This document shows positions 1 to 11,231 of a DNA stretch of 64,000 nucleotides, one piece after another. The stretch comes from an uncultured Desulfobulbus sp. (GTDB taxonomy: Bacteria > Desulfobacterota > Desulfobulbia > Desulfobulbales > Desulfobulbaceae). The translations under genes were made by a program, and so were the position numbers. The notes beneath the pieces were generated by a model. It was not told the origin of the DNA. It did not search any database and was given only the letters and a program-made list of their open reading frames with translations. The stretch covers positions 2,854,001 through 2,918,000 of the forward strand of contig NZ_OY760916.1 in assembly GCF_963664075.1 (NCBI RefSeq), written 5' to 3'. Positions within the stretch are counted from its first letter, which is position 1; every line of letters starts with the position of its first letter.

Positions 1-815
1 GCCTCAGCTCGGGGCAAAAGCACCGTGAACCAGAAGGTTGAACCGACCCCATACTCAGATTCCACCCCAAACTCTCCATCCATGAGCTTGATGAGCTTGG
101 CACAAATAGAGAGTCCAAGCCCTGTTCCCCCGTAACGTCGTGTCGAGGAGCTGTCTACCTGGGAAAAAGGCTGAAACAATTTATCCATGGCTTCTCCGGC
201 AATCCCCACACCGGAATCACGCACCATAAACCGAAGGTAATCCTCCTCTTCCCGTTGAGCCAGACACTCTACCCGAAGCTCCACCGAGCCTTGTTCTGTA
301 AATTTTATGGCATTGCCTAAAAGATTGACCAATACCTGGCGCAGACGCACCGAATCCCCCTTGTACAACGGTGCCAATCCTTGATCGATACGGGCGGTTA
401 TCGAGAGACCTTTACGCTTCCCTGTCAGCTGATAGAGAGTGAGCAGCTGCCCCATGAGGGTTCGCAAATTAAAGGGTTCGACCTCCAGGGCCATCTTATT
501 TGCTTCAATCTTGCTAAAGTCGAGGAGGTTATTGATCAGGGTCATCAGACTGGAGGCGGATGTCTTAATCAGCTGAGCAAAATGTTTTTGCCGGGGTTGC
601 AATTCGGTGTCAAGCAGCAACTCAGAGATCCCGATGACCCCGTTCATGGGCGTGCGGATCTCGTGGCTGATCATCGCCAGGAAATCAGATTTTGCCTGAT
701 TGGCGGAATCGGCATGACGCGCTTTTTGGCGCAGCTCTTGATTCTCCCGCTCCAAACGCTGAATTTTCAACTCTAACTCAGCAAGGTTGTTCTGATCGTT
801 GTTTGAGACATCCAT
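1..815 (-). CDS. Sensor histidine kinase (3' end beyond window)
   Basis: This is a soluble sensor histidine kinase that starts with ATG at 815 and stays open to the window edge, so the C-terminus is missing and may carry a receiver domain. Residues 1-40 form a Leu/Glu-rich coiled coil with no transmembrane segment. The H-box [11 protein letters not shown] puts the phospho-acceptor at His51, and the HATPase domain follows with RDSGVGI and GGTGLGLSI boxes. The start lies 3 bp after the stop of the helicase fusion, so it is the last visible gene of the obgE-proBA-nadD run. The kinase family call is firm. The signal it senses cannot be read from the sequence. Confidence 0.9.
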   Translation of the reverse strand, partial: MDVSNNDQNNLAELELKIQRLERENQELRQKARHADSANQAKSDFLAMISHEIRTPMNGVIGISELLLDTELQPRQKHFAQLIKTSASSLMTLINNLLDFSKIEANKMALEVEPFNLRTLMGQLLTLYQLTGKRKGLSITARIDQGLAPLYKGDSVRLRQVLVNLLGNAIKFTEQGSVELRVECLAQREEEDYLRFMVRDSGVGIAGEAMDKLFQPFSQVDSSSTRRYGGTGLGLSICAKLIKLMDGEFGVESEYGVGSTFWFTVLLPRAE

Positions 816-818
816 GGC

Positions 819-3800
819 TCAGGAAAATAGCGAGAGTTGTTTATGTTTTCGTTTCCTTTTCACTGATACAGGGAACGAGGGAACAGCAGTTATACATGCA
901 GGAGGTAGTTCATTCACAAAAGAAGACAGAACTCGATCTTCCAGGGGGCCGCCGTAGGCAGCCCGTTGCCGTGACCAGGAAAGGTAGAGGGTTGCCACTG
1001 CGCGGGTAATACCAACAAAAAAAAGCCTCCGCTCCTCTTCCAGATGGAGCTGGAGCTCCTCTGCATTGAGACTTTTCTTTGGGGTAAGCGGCATCAACCC
1101 TTCTTCAACTCCGGCGATAAAAACTACAGAGAATTCCAGCCCCTTGGCGGCATGGAGAGTGGAGAGGGTGATGGCTTCGGCTCGCTTATCATAAAGCACT
1201 GAATCACTAAAATGGAGCAAATGTTTTCCCAGGGCATCCAGGGACTGGTGGGAGCTGATGGCCTCAGTTCGAAAACGCAGAAGAGATGCATCCTGAAAAT
1301 CAAATCGATAATAGGTCATCAAATGATCCAGACAACTGACAATCGTTTTCTCTTCATCCAAGATGAGTTGCCTGTGGAGCTGATAGAGAGCGTCCAGATC
1401 TGTTGCAGCCAACTGAGCAAAAAACTGTGCAACCCAATCTGTTTGCTCCTGAGAAGCCCCTTGTTTTTTGAGTTGCTCATAGGCGTAGACAGGTACCGCT
1501 TTCCCCTGGCTTTTCTCCGCATCAAGTAACCAGTGCAGGTGCTCGGGCTCTGCCAGCTCCGTACAAATCAGTATCCAGGCATAGAGCAGTCGACAGTTCC
1601 CTTTGGTATAGTAGGCCTCCAAATCCACCAATTGAAACGGCAGGCCCCGTTCGCTGAGCACCTGGCCGATTGCCTGTGCCTGGCGCGTAGTGCGGACGAG
1701 CACCCCAATATCTTTGAAACTGCGCAGCGCCTCACCTGTGGTATCAAATTTTTCCAAAGTACGATGGGAAGAGCCTCCGATCTCGACTTCAATCTGCTCG
1801 GCAATCAGCCGCGCCTCCTGCTGAGGTGTTGTGCTGACGAGCAAATGGAGCGCTCCAGGCTGAGGTGCCAAAGGTTCCATGGGCTTTACGGGAAGAGGAT
1901 GCGGGTTGTTGGCGATCAGGGCCTCCGCTGCCTGGACAATAATTGCAGCGCTCCGGTAATTACAGACAAGCTGATGACACTCTGGGGAGAATTCGCTGAT
2001 AAACTGGTGGAACCACCTCGGATCAGAGCCTCGAAATCCGTAAATGGCCTGATCAGGATCGCCGATCACAAAGACATGCCCCTGATGTCGGGCTACCTCA
2101 GCCACCAGTTCATACTGGGCCTGATTCACGTCCTGAAATTCATCAACAAAAAGATGGCCGGTTTGGGCGCGTATCTGTGCTGCCCGTTCTCCACCACCGC
2201 ACAGCTGGGAAAGCAATTCAGGTACTAGACAGTCAAGATCAATCAGATTTTGCTCAGCAAGGTGCCGGCGATACGCACTGACAAGAGCTACATCCGGCTC
2301 TCTGCCTGTTCGACTATACACACTGAGAGTTTCATCAAGGGCTTGAAGCAATTGTTTATCCACTACAGCAAAACACTCAGTGGCAAACCATCGTCGCTCC
2401 CCAGGCCCAATCACTCGCAGGGCGGGATGTATCTTACGCAAATGGTGCAGGCAAAAACGATGAAAGGTTGCCACCAGGGGGAGTTTCGAGTTTGGCCCCC
2501 CTTGTTCAAGTCGTGCTCGTACCTCGTCTGCCGCCTTGTTGGTAAAGGTGATCACAGTACAGGGGATGTGGTCTTGCTGGGCAACGCGCTGGACCCGACT
2601 GACTAAGGTGTGGGTTTTTCCTGTCCCCGGCCCGGCCTGAACCACGATCAGCGGCGCCTTACTCTGGACAGCCAGCTCTTGAGCCGGGTTCAGGCGCTGC
2701 TCACCTTTTTTGGGTACGGTGCCTGCTGCTGTTGCAAAAGGGAGTGAGCCTTGCTCCTTCCTCTTTTTTTGTACTGCTCTTGGTTTACGTAAGCCAAAAA
2801 GGCTTTCCTGCCCGGCAAGCTCGGCCTGCTCTCCCTCATCAAAAACACGAATCACTCCAAAGGCCCCGTCATAACCGGGCTGGCGAATCACTTGGTTGGT
2901 GCGCATTCGCTTAATCGCCTCGGAGAGAAGCATTCCAGCCTTTGCTTTAATCTCCTCAATGGGTGTCTGCAGCAGCAGATCAAACTCGCTGCCAAAGAGT
3001 CCGATCAGCCGTTTGTAGCCTTCGGCGACCTTCTTGGTGCCCGGCCCGCAACCCAGCAGCTCAGCGATCACCTCCTGAAGAGGGATAAGGCTGTGCACTC
3101 CGGGGCTTTGCTCCGTATACAGGGGCTCGCTGCGATCGGCAAGTTCCATGACCCGGTGGAGCACACCAATGGTCATGGGTTTACCGCAGACAGGACACAT
3201 TCCGTCGAGTCTGCGTGTCTCTGAGGGGGCCATGCAGACATTGCATTTGCGGTGACCGTCGCAGTGGTACTTCCCCTCTTCCGGGTAGAACTCGACGGTG
3301 GCCTCAAAGACCTGCTCTCCCTTTGTGTTACGGGGATTTTGCAGCGCCTCTTTAAGGGCAAAATAGCTCAGCTCGGTGTTGAATATATTGGCTTCCCGAC
3401 CAAGTTTCACCGGTGAGTGACAATCAGAATTGGAGATCAGGGTAAAACGATCCAGGGCGGAGATGAGACGATTCATCTCCGGGTCCGAGGAGAGCCCGGT
3501 TTCCAGGGCAAAGATATAAGTGCTGAGATCGCCAAAGCAGTCTTCAATGGCGTCAAAGCCCGACTTGGAGCCAAAGAGGGAGAACCAGGGGGTCCAGATA
3601 TGGGCAGGGACGAGAAATCCCTCTGGAGCTTTCTCCAAAAGAATTTCAAGCAGATCGCGGGAGTCAAGCCCAAGGATGGGCCGTCCATCCGAGGTGATAT
3701 TGCCGATGGTTGCCAGGGTGCCGTTCATCCGCTGTACCGAGGCAAAATCCGGGGCATATAACAGGTTATGGACTTTACGAACCTTGCCGCCCCGTTTGTA

Positions 3801-4106
3801 GATCGAGCTGATCTCGGCGCTCAACAAAAAACGAACCGATTCCGGTGCTATCACCGGTTCCAGGCCAGCGGGCAGCAATTGGTTGCAATGAAGTCCATGA
3901 CTGCTTTTTAGACGGAACAAGCCCGGTTCAGCCGGTTCCAGGTGCTCCTGGAGGTGGGCAAACCAGGCAGGATGGGTAAAATCGCCGGTGCCGACCACGC
4001 CAATCCCTTTCACTGCGGCCCAGGCGGCCAGCCCGAAGAGGTTACTGGCCTTACTTGTCGCCCGGGAATAGAGGGAGTGGATATGAAGGTCGGCGATGTA
4101 GCGCAT
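819..4106 (-). CDS. PHP-domain / zinc-ribbon / UvrD-type helicase fusion
   Basis: This 1095-residue protein joins two enzymes. Residues 1-280 are a PHP metal-dependent phosphoesterase-like domain (DLHIH at 6-10, NSDCH at 226-230) of the kind usually found as a separate protein. Residues 282-307 hold a Cys cluster (C282, C288, C291, C304, C307) that probably binds zinc. From about 470 onward it is a superfamily 1A helicase: Q motif LNPAQ, Walker A GPGTGKT at 492-498, motif II DEFQD, then the usual C-terminal motifs (TLHAAKGLEF, GITRA). The start overlaps the nadD stop by ATGA. A repair helicase carrying its own PHP domain is the likely role, but the substrate is unknown. Confidence 0.9.
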   Translation of the reverse strand: MRYIADLHIHSLYSRATSKASNLFGLAAWAAVKGIGVVGTGDFTHPAWFAHLQEHLEPAEPGLFRLKSSHGLHCNQLLPAGLEPVIAPESVRFLLSAEISSIYKRGGKVRKVHNLLYAPDFASVQRMNGTLATIGNITSDGRPILGLDSRDLLEILLEKAPEGFLVPAHIWTPWFSLFGSKSGFDAIEDCFGDLSTYIFALETGLSSDPEMNRLISALDRFTLISNSDCHSPVKLGREANIFNTELSYFALKEALQNPRNTKGEQVFEATVEFYPEEGKYHCDGHRKCNVCMAPSETRRLDGMCPVCGKPMTIGVLHRVMELADRSEPLYTEQSPGVHSLIPLQEVIAELLGCGPGTKKVAEGYKRLIGLFGSEFDLLLQTPIEEIKAKAGMLLSEAIKRMRTNQVIRQPGYDGAFGVIRVFDEGEQAELAGQESLFGLRKPRAVQKKRKEQGSLPFATAAGTVPKKGEQRLNPAQELAVQSKAPLIVVQAGPGTGKTHTLVSRVQRVAQQDHIPCTVITFTNKAADEVRARLEQGGPNSKLPLVATFHRFCLHHLRKIHPALRVIGPGERRWFATECFAVVDKQLLQALDETLSVYSRTGREPDVALVSAYRRHLAEQNLIDLDCLVPELLSQLCGGGERAAQIRAQTGHLFVDEFQDVNQAQYELVAEVARHQGHVFVIGDPDQAIYGFRGSDPRWFHQFISEFSPECHQLVCNYRSAAIIVQAAEALIANNPHPLPVKPMEPLAPQPGALHLLVSTTPQQEARLIAEQIEVEIGGSSHRTLEKFDTTGEALRSFKDIGVLVRTTRQAQAIGQVLSERGLPFQLVDLEAYYTKGNCRLLYAWILICTELAEPEHLHWLLDAEKSQGKAVPVYAYEQLKKQGASQEQTDWVAQFFAQLAATDLDALYQLHRQLILDEEKTIVSCLDHLMTYYRFDFQDASLLRFRTEAISSHQSLDALGKHLLHFSDSVLYDKRAEAITLSTLHAAKGLEFSVVFIAGVEEGLMPLTPKKSLNAEELQLHLEEERRLFFVGITRAVATLYLSWSRQRAAYGGPLEDRVLSSFVNELPPACITAVPSFPVSVKRKRKHKQLSLFS

Positions 4107-4780
4107 CAGGATTCCTTCCAGCCGTAGAGGTGGTGCCGACGGATATAGGCAAAAACCGACGGGGCTACCATGGAGGGCTGCTGGCCACGGGCCAGTTCCT
4201 CCCGTACCTGGGAGGAGGACACCGGCAGCTCAATATCATCGATATAGCGGACGGTTCGTCCCTGCTGGTTCCGCCAGATGCCCCCCTGATGTTCATAGGC
4301 AAAACTCGGATCAAGATCACGCAACATCGGCCCAACCCGGTCCACCGCCAGATGATCGCGTTGGACCACTATCAGGTTGACCCGGGCAAGCAAATCAGCG
4401 GCACGGTGCCATGAAGGCAGATCGAGCAGAGAATCACCACCGATGATGAAAAAATAGGTACAGCAGGTGCCCTGGTACAACAGCGCCTCCACGGTCTGTA
4501 CCGTATAGGAGGGAGCGGGTAAATCCGCCTCGATCCGGGAACACTGCATGTGTGTTCCCTCGCCCGCCTCATCAAGGGCGAGTTCGAGCATGGCTACCCG
4601 TTGTTCAAAGGTGGTCGCGAGTGCGCCCTTATGGGGAGGTCTGGGCGCGGGAATAAAGAGGACCCTATCCAGAAGGCACTGACGCCGAACATGTCGGGCC
4701 AGTGCCAGATGTCCCTGGTGAACGGGATCAAAGGTCCCGCCGAAAAGTCCAATGGCTGCCTTGTCCATTCCTGTGTTCAT
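4106..4780 (-). CDS. nadD: Nicotinate-nucleotide adenylyltransferase
   Basis: NadD transfers AMP from ATP to nicotinate mononucleotide, giving deamido-NAD in the cytoplasmic NAD pathway. The 224-residue length is normal. GLFGGTFDPVHQGH near the N-terminus contains the HxGH nucleotidyltransferase signature, and the C-terminal SSSQVR matches the ISSTxxR motif. MDKAAIG, four residues after the first Met, is an alternative start. The gene lies 24 bp downstream of proA and overlaps the next gene by ATGA, so it is probably co-transcribed with obgE-proB-proA, a common bacterial arrangement. Confidence 0.95.
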   Translation of the reverse strand: MNTGMDKAAIGLFGGTFDPVHQGHLALARHVRRQCLLDRVLFIPAPRPPHKGALATTFEQRVAMLELALDEAGEGTHMQCSRIEADLPAPSYTVQTVEALLYQGTCCTYFFIIGGDSLLDLPSWHRAADLLARVNLIVVQRDHLAVDRVGPMLRDLDPSFAYEHQGGIWRNQQGRTVRYIDDIELPVSSSQVREELARGQQPSMVAPSVFAYIRRHHLYGWKES

Positions 4781-4804
4781 ACGAACGCCCAGGATACAAA
4801 CCGA

Positions 4805-6073
4805 TCAGGCGCGCGTCTCTCCCGCCCCGTAGACAATGAACTTCCGGGTTGTCAGTTCTTTGAGCCCCATGGGACCGTAGGCATGGAGTTTGGTGGTGGA
4901 AATACCGATCTCTGCCCCGAGACCAAACTGGCCACCATCGTTAAACCTGGTGGAGGCATTCACCATAACTGCGGAGGCATCGACCTCGCGCAGAAACCGC
5001 TGGCTACGCGCATAGGACTGGGTCAGAATAATCTCGGTATGTTTGGAGCCGTAGGTATCGATGTAGTCCATGGCCTCATCCATATCGGCAACTACTTTCA
5101 CCACCAGGGCCAGGTCAAGAAACTCTGTGCCCCAGTCTTCCTCGGAGGCGGGTTCAATCATATCCTCGGAAAGCAGGCAACTGGACGGACAGCCAAGCAT
5201 GCGCACCTTATCCCCCTTCAGAGCCTGGGCCATCTTGGGAAGAAACTCTTCGGCCACGGCGCGATGAACAAGGACACCTTCCAGGGCATTACAGACGCCG
5301 GGGCGTTGCACCTTGGCGTTTTGAATAATGCGAACAGCCATCTCCTGATCCGCAGTCTCATCCACAAAGCAGTGGCAAACCCCCTTGTAGTGTTTGAGTA
5401 CGGGAATACGGGATTTTTGGGTCACAGCCCGAATCAGCCCTTCACCGCCACGGGGAATAACCAGATCAATATACTCTTCCTGCTCAAGCAGCACATCAAT
5501 TCCTTCACGATCGGTAAAAGAGAGCACCTGAACAATGGCCGGATCGACCTTGTGCTTGACCAGGACCTCCTGTAAAACCTTGGCCAGGGCCATATTGGAG
5601 TGAATCGCCTCGGAACCGCCCCGAAGGATAATCGCATTGCCGGCCTTGAGACAGAGGGCTGCAGAGTCGATGGTCACGTTGGGACGTGACTCGTAAATCA
5701 TGAGGATAACGCCCAGGGGCACCCGCATACGACCAACAGTGATACCGCTGGGACGGTTGCCCATCTCACTGACCTCGCCCACCGGATCTTCCAGAGTTGC
5801 AACCTCGCGAAGCCCCTGGACCATATCGCCAATCCCTTTCTCGGTGATCTGCAGGCGATTGAGCATGGCGCTGCTTAAGCCCTTACTCTCACCGGCGGCC
5901 ATATCCTTGGCGTTTTCTTCGATGAGGTAGGTCTGTTGGGCAATAAGGGCCTGGCCGACATCGAGCAGGATGGTATTTTTCAATTCTGTTGGCAGGGCCC
6001 CAATACTGCGGCTTGCAGCTTTGGCCTTTTTCACCATCTCCAGAACAGTTGTTTCAATCTGTGCTCGATCCAT
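4805..6073 (-). CDS. proA: Glutamate-5-semialdehyde dehydrogenase (gamma-glutamyl phosphate reductase)
   Basis: ProA reduces gamma-glutamyl phosphate to glutamate semialdehyde with NADPH, the second step of proline synthesis. The 422-residue chain has the aldehyde-dehydrogenase fold, with the catalytic Cys in the PGVCNA segment. I chose the ATG at 6073 (MDRAQIETTV) because AGGAGG lies 6 bases upstream at 6080-6085. The longer reading from 6130 has no such site. It lies between proB and nadD on the same strand, so the two proline genes are adjacent. Confidence 0.96.
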   Translation of the reverse strand: MDRAQIETTVLEMVKKAKAASRSIGALPTELKNTILLDVGQALIAQQTYLIEENAKDMAAGESKGLSSAMLNRLQITEKGIGDMVQGLREVATLEDPVGEVSEMGNRPSGITVGRMRVPLGVILMIYESRPNVTIDSAALCLKAGNAIILRGGSEAIHSNMALAKVLQEVLVKHKVDPAIVQVLSFTDREGIDVLLEQEEYIDLVIPRGGEGLIRAVTQKSRIPVLKHYKGVCHCFVDETADQEMAVRIIQNAKVQRPGVCNALEGVLVHRAVAEEFLPKMAQALKGDKVRMLGCPSSCLLSEDMIEPASEEDWGTEFLDLALVVKVVADMDEAMDYIDTYGSKHTEIILTQSYARSQRFLREVDASAVMVNASTRFNDGGQFGLGAEIGISTTKLHAYGPMGLKELTTRKFIVYGAGETRA

Positions 6074-6144
6074 TCGGGTCCTCCTTGTAGAACTCTCAAT
6101 TGGGGGAAATATTTTGTCAATCCGGTACAAATCAGTCTGATGAA

Positions 6145-8368
<2,224 letters not shown>

Positions 8369-8461
8369 TTACCCATCTCCCAGCAGGACTGCTTGGATAA
8401 TTCGAGTTTCAGGGATAACTCCCTGATCGCTTACATACCGTTTTCTTGACGGAAATCATAC

Positions 8462-8497
8462 AAAAAAACCCGGCATCAAACATGCTGATGCCGGGTT
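8462..8497 (-). terminator. Rho-independent terminator of rplU-rpmA
   Basis: Read on the minus strand, this is a perfect 12-bp stem (8467-8478 with 8486-8497) with a 7-base loop, followed by seven T residues (8462-8468 on the plus strand as A). It lies 78 bp after the rpmA stop and about 97 bp before the obgE start. Confidence 0.92.
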
Positions 8498-8574
8498 CGC
8501 ACTAAAATCGCGGTATCTCTCCTTCCGCAAACAGCGAAAAGGGATCATGCCTCGCTCCCCAGGGGAGCAAGCCG

Positions 8575-8832
8575 CTACTCGACGGGGTATACGGAGACGC
8601 GTTTGCGGTCCTTACCGAAAGACTCGTATTTAACCTCGCCGTCAACCTTGGCAAACAGGGTGTAATCACGACCACATCCAACGTTGGTGCCTGGGTGAAT
8701 AACAGTTCCCAGCTGACGAACAAGAATATTGCCCGCCTTAACTACCTGTCCACCGAAACGTTTAATACCGCGTCGTTGACCTATACTGTCGCGACCGTTT
8801 CTTGAACTGCCGCCCGCTTTCTTATGAGCCAT
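8575..8832 (-). CDS. rpmA: 50S ribosomal protein L27
   Basis: L27 is a small basic 50S protein whose N-terminus reaches the peptidyl transferase centre. The 85-residue protein begins [16 protein letters not shown], the canonical start, with no cleavable N-terminal extension of the Firmicutes type. It follows rplU by 30 bp and ends before a strong terminator. Confidence 0.98.
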   Translation of the reverse strand: MAHKKAGGSSRNGRDSIGQRRGIKRFGGQVVKAGNILVRQLGTVIHPGTNVGCGRDYTLFAKVDGEVKYESFGKDRKRVSVYPVE

Positions 8833-8862
8833 GGTGTACTCTCCAGTAAATCAGTTTCTCGT

Positions 8863-9174
8863 TTAAGCAGAAATCGTCTCAATGGCCAGAGCGGTGAACA
8901 TCTGACGATGACCATTCTTGACCTGATACCCTTTCCGGCGGCGTTTTTTAAACACAAGCACTTTTTTATGCCGGCCCTGCTCAACGATTTTAGCAACGAC
9001 CTTGGCACCATCAACCACGGGCTGCCCAATTTTTACAGCCTCGCCATCGACCACCAGAAGAACGTCTGATAATTCTACTGTGTCGCCAACTTCACCTTGC
9101 AGCTTCTCAACGCGAAGCGTATCACCGGCCTCTACCTGGTACTGCTTACCGCCGGTCCGAACTATTGCATACAT
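8863..9174 (-). CDS. rplU: 50S ribosomal protein L21
   Basis: L21 binds 23S rRNA domain I early in 50S assembly. I chose the ATG at 9174 ([15 protein letters not shown], 103 residues) because this is the standard L21 N-terminus and a GAGGAG Shine-Dalgarno lies just upstream. The reading from 9198 adds eight unsupported residues. It is the first gene of the rplU-rpmA pair. Confidence 0.97.
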   Translation of the reverse strand: MYAIVRTGGKQYQVEAGDTLRVEKLQGEVGDTVELSDVLLVVDGEAVKIGQPVVDGAKVVAKIVEQGRHKKVLVFKKRRRKGYQVKNGHRQMFTALAIETISA

Positions 9175-9628
9175 GCGACTCCTCCTCTCTATCCTCAATA
9201 TCTAAATCGGCAACAATATTAATAAACTCGTCTCACCCCGCAGAGGGAGGCCGTGCATTTATGCGTCGACACGCTCGGCACGCCGTTTGAAATGTATCCC
9301 GCGGGCACAACAAAAATTCGCTGAAAATATTCATTCGCAGAACGTGCAATTTAACCCGATCACAACCATATCTGTCAAGTGTAATGTTAGTTTATTGATA
9401 TTTTCCCTCACAAATCTCTCTTTTCCTTAACGAGCCCCAGTACCATCGATCTGTATTGGTAGGAGATTTACAACCACAGTGAAGGATAATTTTTCTTAGA
9501 AACTCCGAGTTTCACTTGTTCAGCAAGGTATTAAGAACTATTGTGTAGCTGTGGCTGATTGTACCAATTACGCACCTAATCAGGCGCCTGTTCGCGCACC
9601 TTTTATTAACTCTCCAGGAGAAACGCCC
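9175..9628. other. Intergenic region: rplU leader and rubredoxin upstream region
   Basis: These 454 bases separate divergent genes and I see no coding potential in them. The rplU side holds a sigma-70-like promoter (see 9349-9378) and therefore a long leader with GC-rich inverted segments around 9235-9300. The rubredoxin side has no convincing promoter by eye. Confidence 0.5.
9349..9378 (-). promoter_or_regulatory. Probable sigma-70 promoter of rplU-rpmA
   Basis: On the minus strand, TTGACA (9373-9378) is followed after 18 bases by TTAAAT (9349-9354). Transcription would start near 9342, giving a leader of about 168 nt before rplU. That is long enough for a ribosomal-protein leader structure, though none is proven here. 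Confidence 0.45.
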
Positions 9629-9787
9629 ATGCAGAAAATGGAATGTCCTTGCGGTTATGTCTATGACCCCGAGGAAGGTGATTACGAAAATAATGTTGCT
9701 CCCGGCACCGCCTTTGCCGACCTCCCAGATGAATGGGTTTGCCCTAAGTGCGGGGCTGAGAAAGAGTACTTTTACGAGGTCGACTGA
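9629..9787 (+). CDS. Rubredoxin
   Basis: Rubredoxin is a one-iron electron carrier of about 52 residues. In anaerobes it often feeds rubrerythrin, superoxide reductase or rubredoxin:oxygen oxidoreductase. The start [14 protein letters not shown] is preceded by AGGAG, so the upstream 26 codons of the longer reading are rejected. The four iron ligands are the two pairs CPCG (C6, C8 region) and CPKCG near the C-terminus. The first pair reads C-P-C-G, with only one residue between the cysteines instead of the usual two. The gene stands alone, and its partner is not in the neighbourhood. Confidence 0.93.
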   Translation: MQKMECPCGYVYDPEEGDYENNVAPGTAFADLPDEWVCPKCGAEKEYFYEVD

Positions 9788-9808
9788 TCAACCTGTTATT
9801 TTCTTACA

Positions 9809-9835
9809 TCCGTGTGCGTTCATCACGCACACGGA
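9809..9835 (+). terminator. Hairpin after rubredoxin gene
   Basis: A perfect 11-bp stem (9809-9819 with 9825-9835) with a 5-base loop lies 21 bp after the rubredoxin stop. No run of T follows, so it may be a weak terminator or an mRNA-stabilising hairpin. Confidence 0.45.
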
Positions 9836-10076
9836 TATGCTGTTCCCCATATAATCACGTGCTCAGACTCGATTATTTTCAGTGAGTGTTCGTTTTACAA
9901 GGTTGATAGTTTTATGTTGTCAACACACCTTTCCTATCCTATCTATACTATTAATGGTACACTACCAGAGTTAACATCTTGTTTGAGTTTTTCTGCGAGG
10001 TGTTGAATGGCCGTTTCGCTTCTTTGTCCGTTGTCTCGAATGTTCTTCTCCCGATTCTAAGCGACCGGGTGGAGCA

Positions 10077-11231
10077 ATGCAGCCAGCTTTACTTTTCACT
10101 CATCCGTTGGATTCTTCCATGCAACGTCCTCAGTTTCGGCTTGACTCCAGCAATACTAAAGAACTTCGGGTCATTTTGAGCGGCCGCTGGACCCTGCAAT
10201 CCCAACCACCAGCCCCAGACCCTATTCTCGGCGCCCTGGGACCGGAGGTGCGTCACCTGCATTTTGTAGAAGAAGAGCTGAGTAACTGGGACACCCGTCT
10301 GCTTATTTTTCTGCAGCATATTATTCACCGGGCCCAAGATAAAAAAATAACTATTCACCTGAACGCCCTCTCCTCAGGGATTCAGGATTTACTCCACCTC
10401 AGCGAGACCGCCCCCAAACAAAGTCCACCTCCAGAATCCTCCAAACAATCCTGTATCACCCGTGTGGGCATCTGGTCAATTAGCTTAAAAGATCAATCCT
10501 TTGAGATTGCTACTTTTATAGGGGAAATCATCCTTGCCTTCCTTGATCTGATAAGGGGAAGAAAGCCTTTTAAAAGCCGTGATTTTTGGGGGTATGTGCA
10601 AAGCTGTGGTGTAGAGTCGCTGCCCATTGTCTCCCTGATAGCGGTGCTGGTAGGAGTCATCCTCTCCTTTGTCGGCGCAGTGCAGCTACAGATGTTCGGA
10701 GCCCAAATCTATGTGGCAAACCTTGTTGGCTTGGGTATGGTGCTGGAAATGGGCGCTCTGATGAGCGGGGTGATTATTGCCGGGCGCATTGGTGCCTCCT
10801 ATGCCGCCCAGCTGGGAACAATGCAGGTCAATGAAGAAATCGATGCTCTGCGAACCATGGGCATATCGCCGGTGGGGTTTCTGGTATTGCCCCGGATGTT
10901 GGCCCTGATGCTCATGCTCCCTCTTCTCTGCGTCTACGCCGATATCATGGGAATTCTCGGTGGTTCCATTATCGGCGTAAGTATGCTTGATCTCTCCCTA
11001 ATCGAATTCCTGGAACAGACCCGTAAAACTTTGACCCTAAATCAATGTGGGCAAGGACTTTTGAAAAGCTCAATTTTCGGCGTACTCATTGGCTTTGCCG
11101 GGTGCCTGAGGGGGATGCAATGCGGCCGAAGTGCCCTGGCCGTGGGAGCGGCAACCACCTCGGCAGTGGTGACCTCGATCGTCTTGATTGTGGTTTCAGA
11201 CTCTATTATCACCTACTTTCTCTATCGATGA
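10077..11231 (+). CDS. mlaE: MlaE-type ABC lipid-transport permease with N-terminal STAS-like domain
   Basis: This is the inner-membrane permease of an Mla-type (phospholipid/sterol ABC) transporter that moves lipids between the inner and outer membranes. Residues 1-110 resemble a STAS domain (an MlaB-like regulatory partner, here fused). Residues 150-384 are the hydrophobic MlaE domain with GVEFLPIVSLIA-like and LVLPRMLA-like family segments. The STAS fusion is common in deltaproteobacteria. ATG 10077 has GGTGGAG upstream. The stop overlaps the mlaF start by ATGA. Confidence 0.9.
   Translation: MQPALLFTHPLDSSMQRPQFRLDSSNTKELRVILSGRWTLQSQPPAPDPILGALGPEVRHLHFVEEELSNWDTRLLIFLQHIIHRAQDKKITIHLNALSSGIQDLLHLSETAPKQSPPPESSKQSCITRVGIWSISLKDQSFEIATFIGEIILAFLDLIRGRKPFKSRDFWGYVQSCGVESLPIVSLIAVLVGVILSFVGAVQLQMFGAQIYVANLVGLGMVLEMGALMSGVIIAGRIGASYAAQLGTMQVNEEIDALRTMGISPVGFLVLPRMLALMLMLPLLCVYADIMGILGGSIIGVSMLDLSLIEFLEQTRKTLTLNQCGQGLLKSSIFGVLIGFAGCLRGMQCGRSALAVGAATTSAVVTSIVLIVVSDSIITYFLYR

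Noticed and set aside
4550..5575. 341-codon plus-strand frame
   Set aside because: It lies fully antisense to proA and nadD, has no ribosome-binding site and no recognisable family. The minus-strand genes are certain.
9551..9628. N-terminal extension of rubredoxin
   Set aside because: The AGGAG site lies just before MQKMECPCG, and rubredoxins of this type start there.
9809..9835. Strong intrinsic terminator after rubredoxin
   Set aside because: The stem is perfect but no T-run follows, so I list it only as a hairpin with modest confidence.
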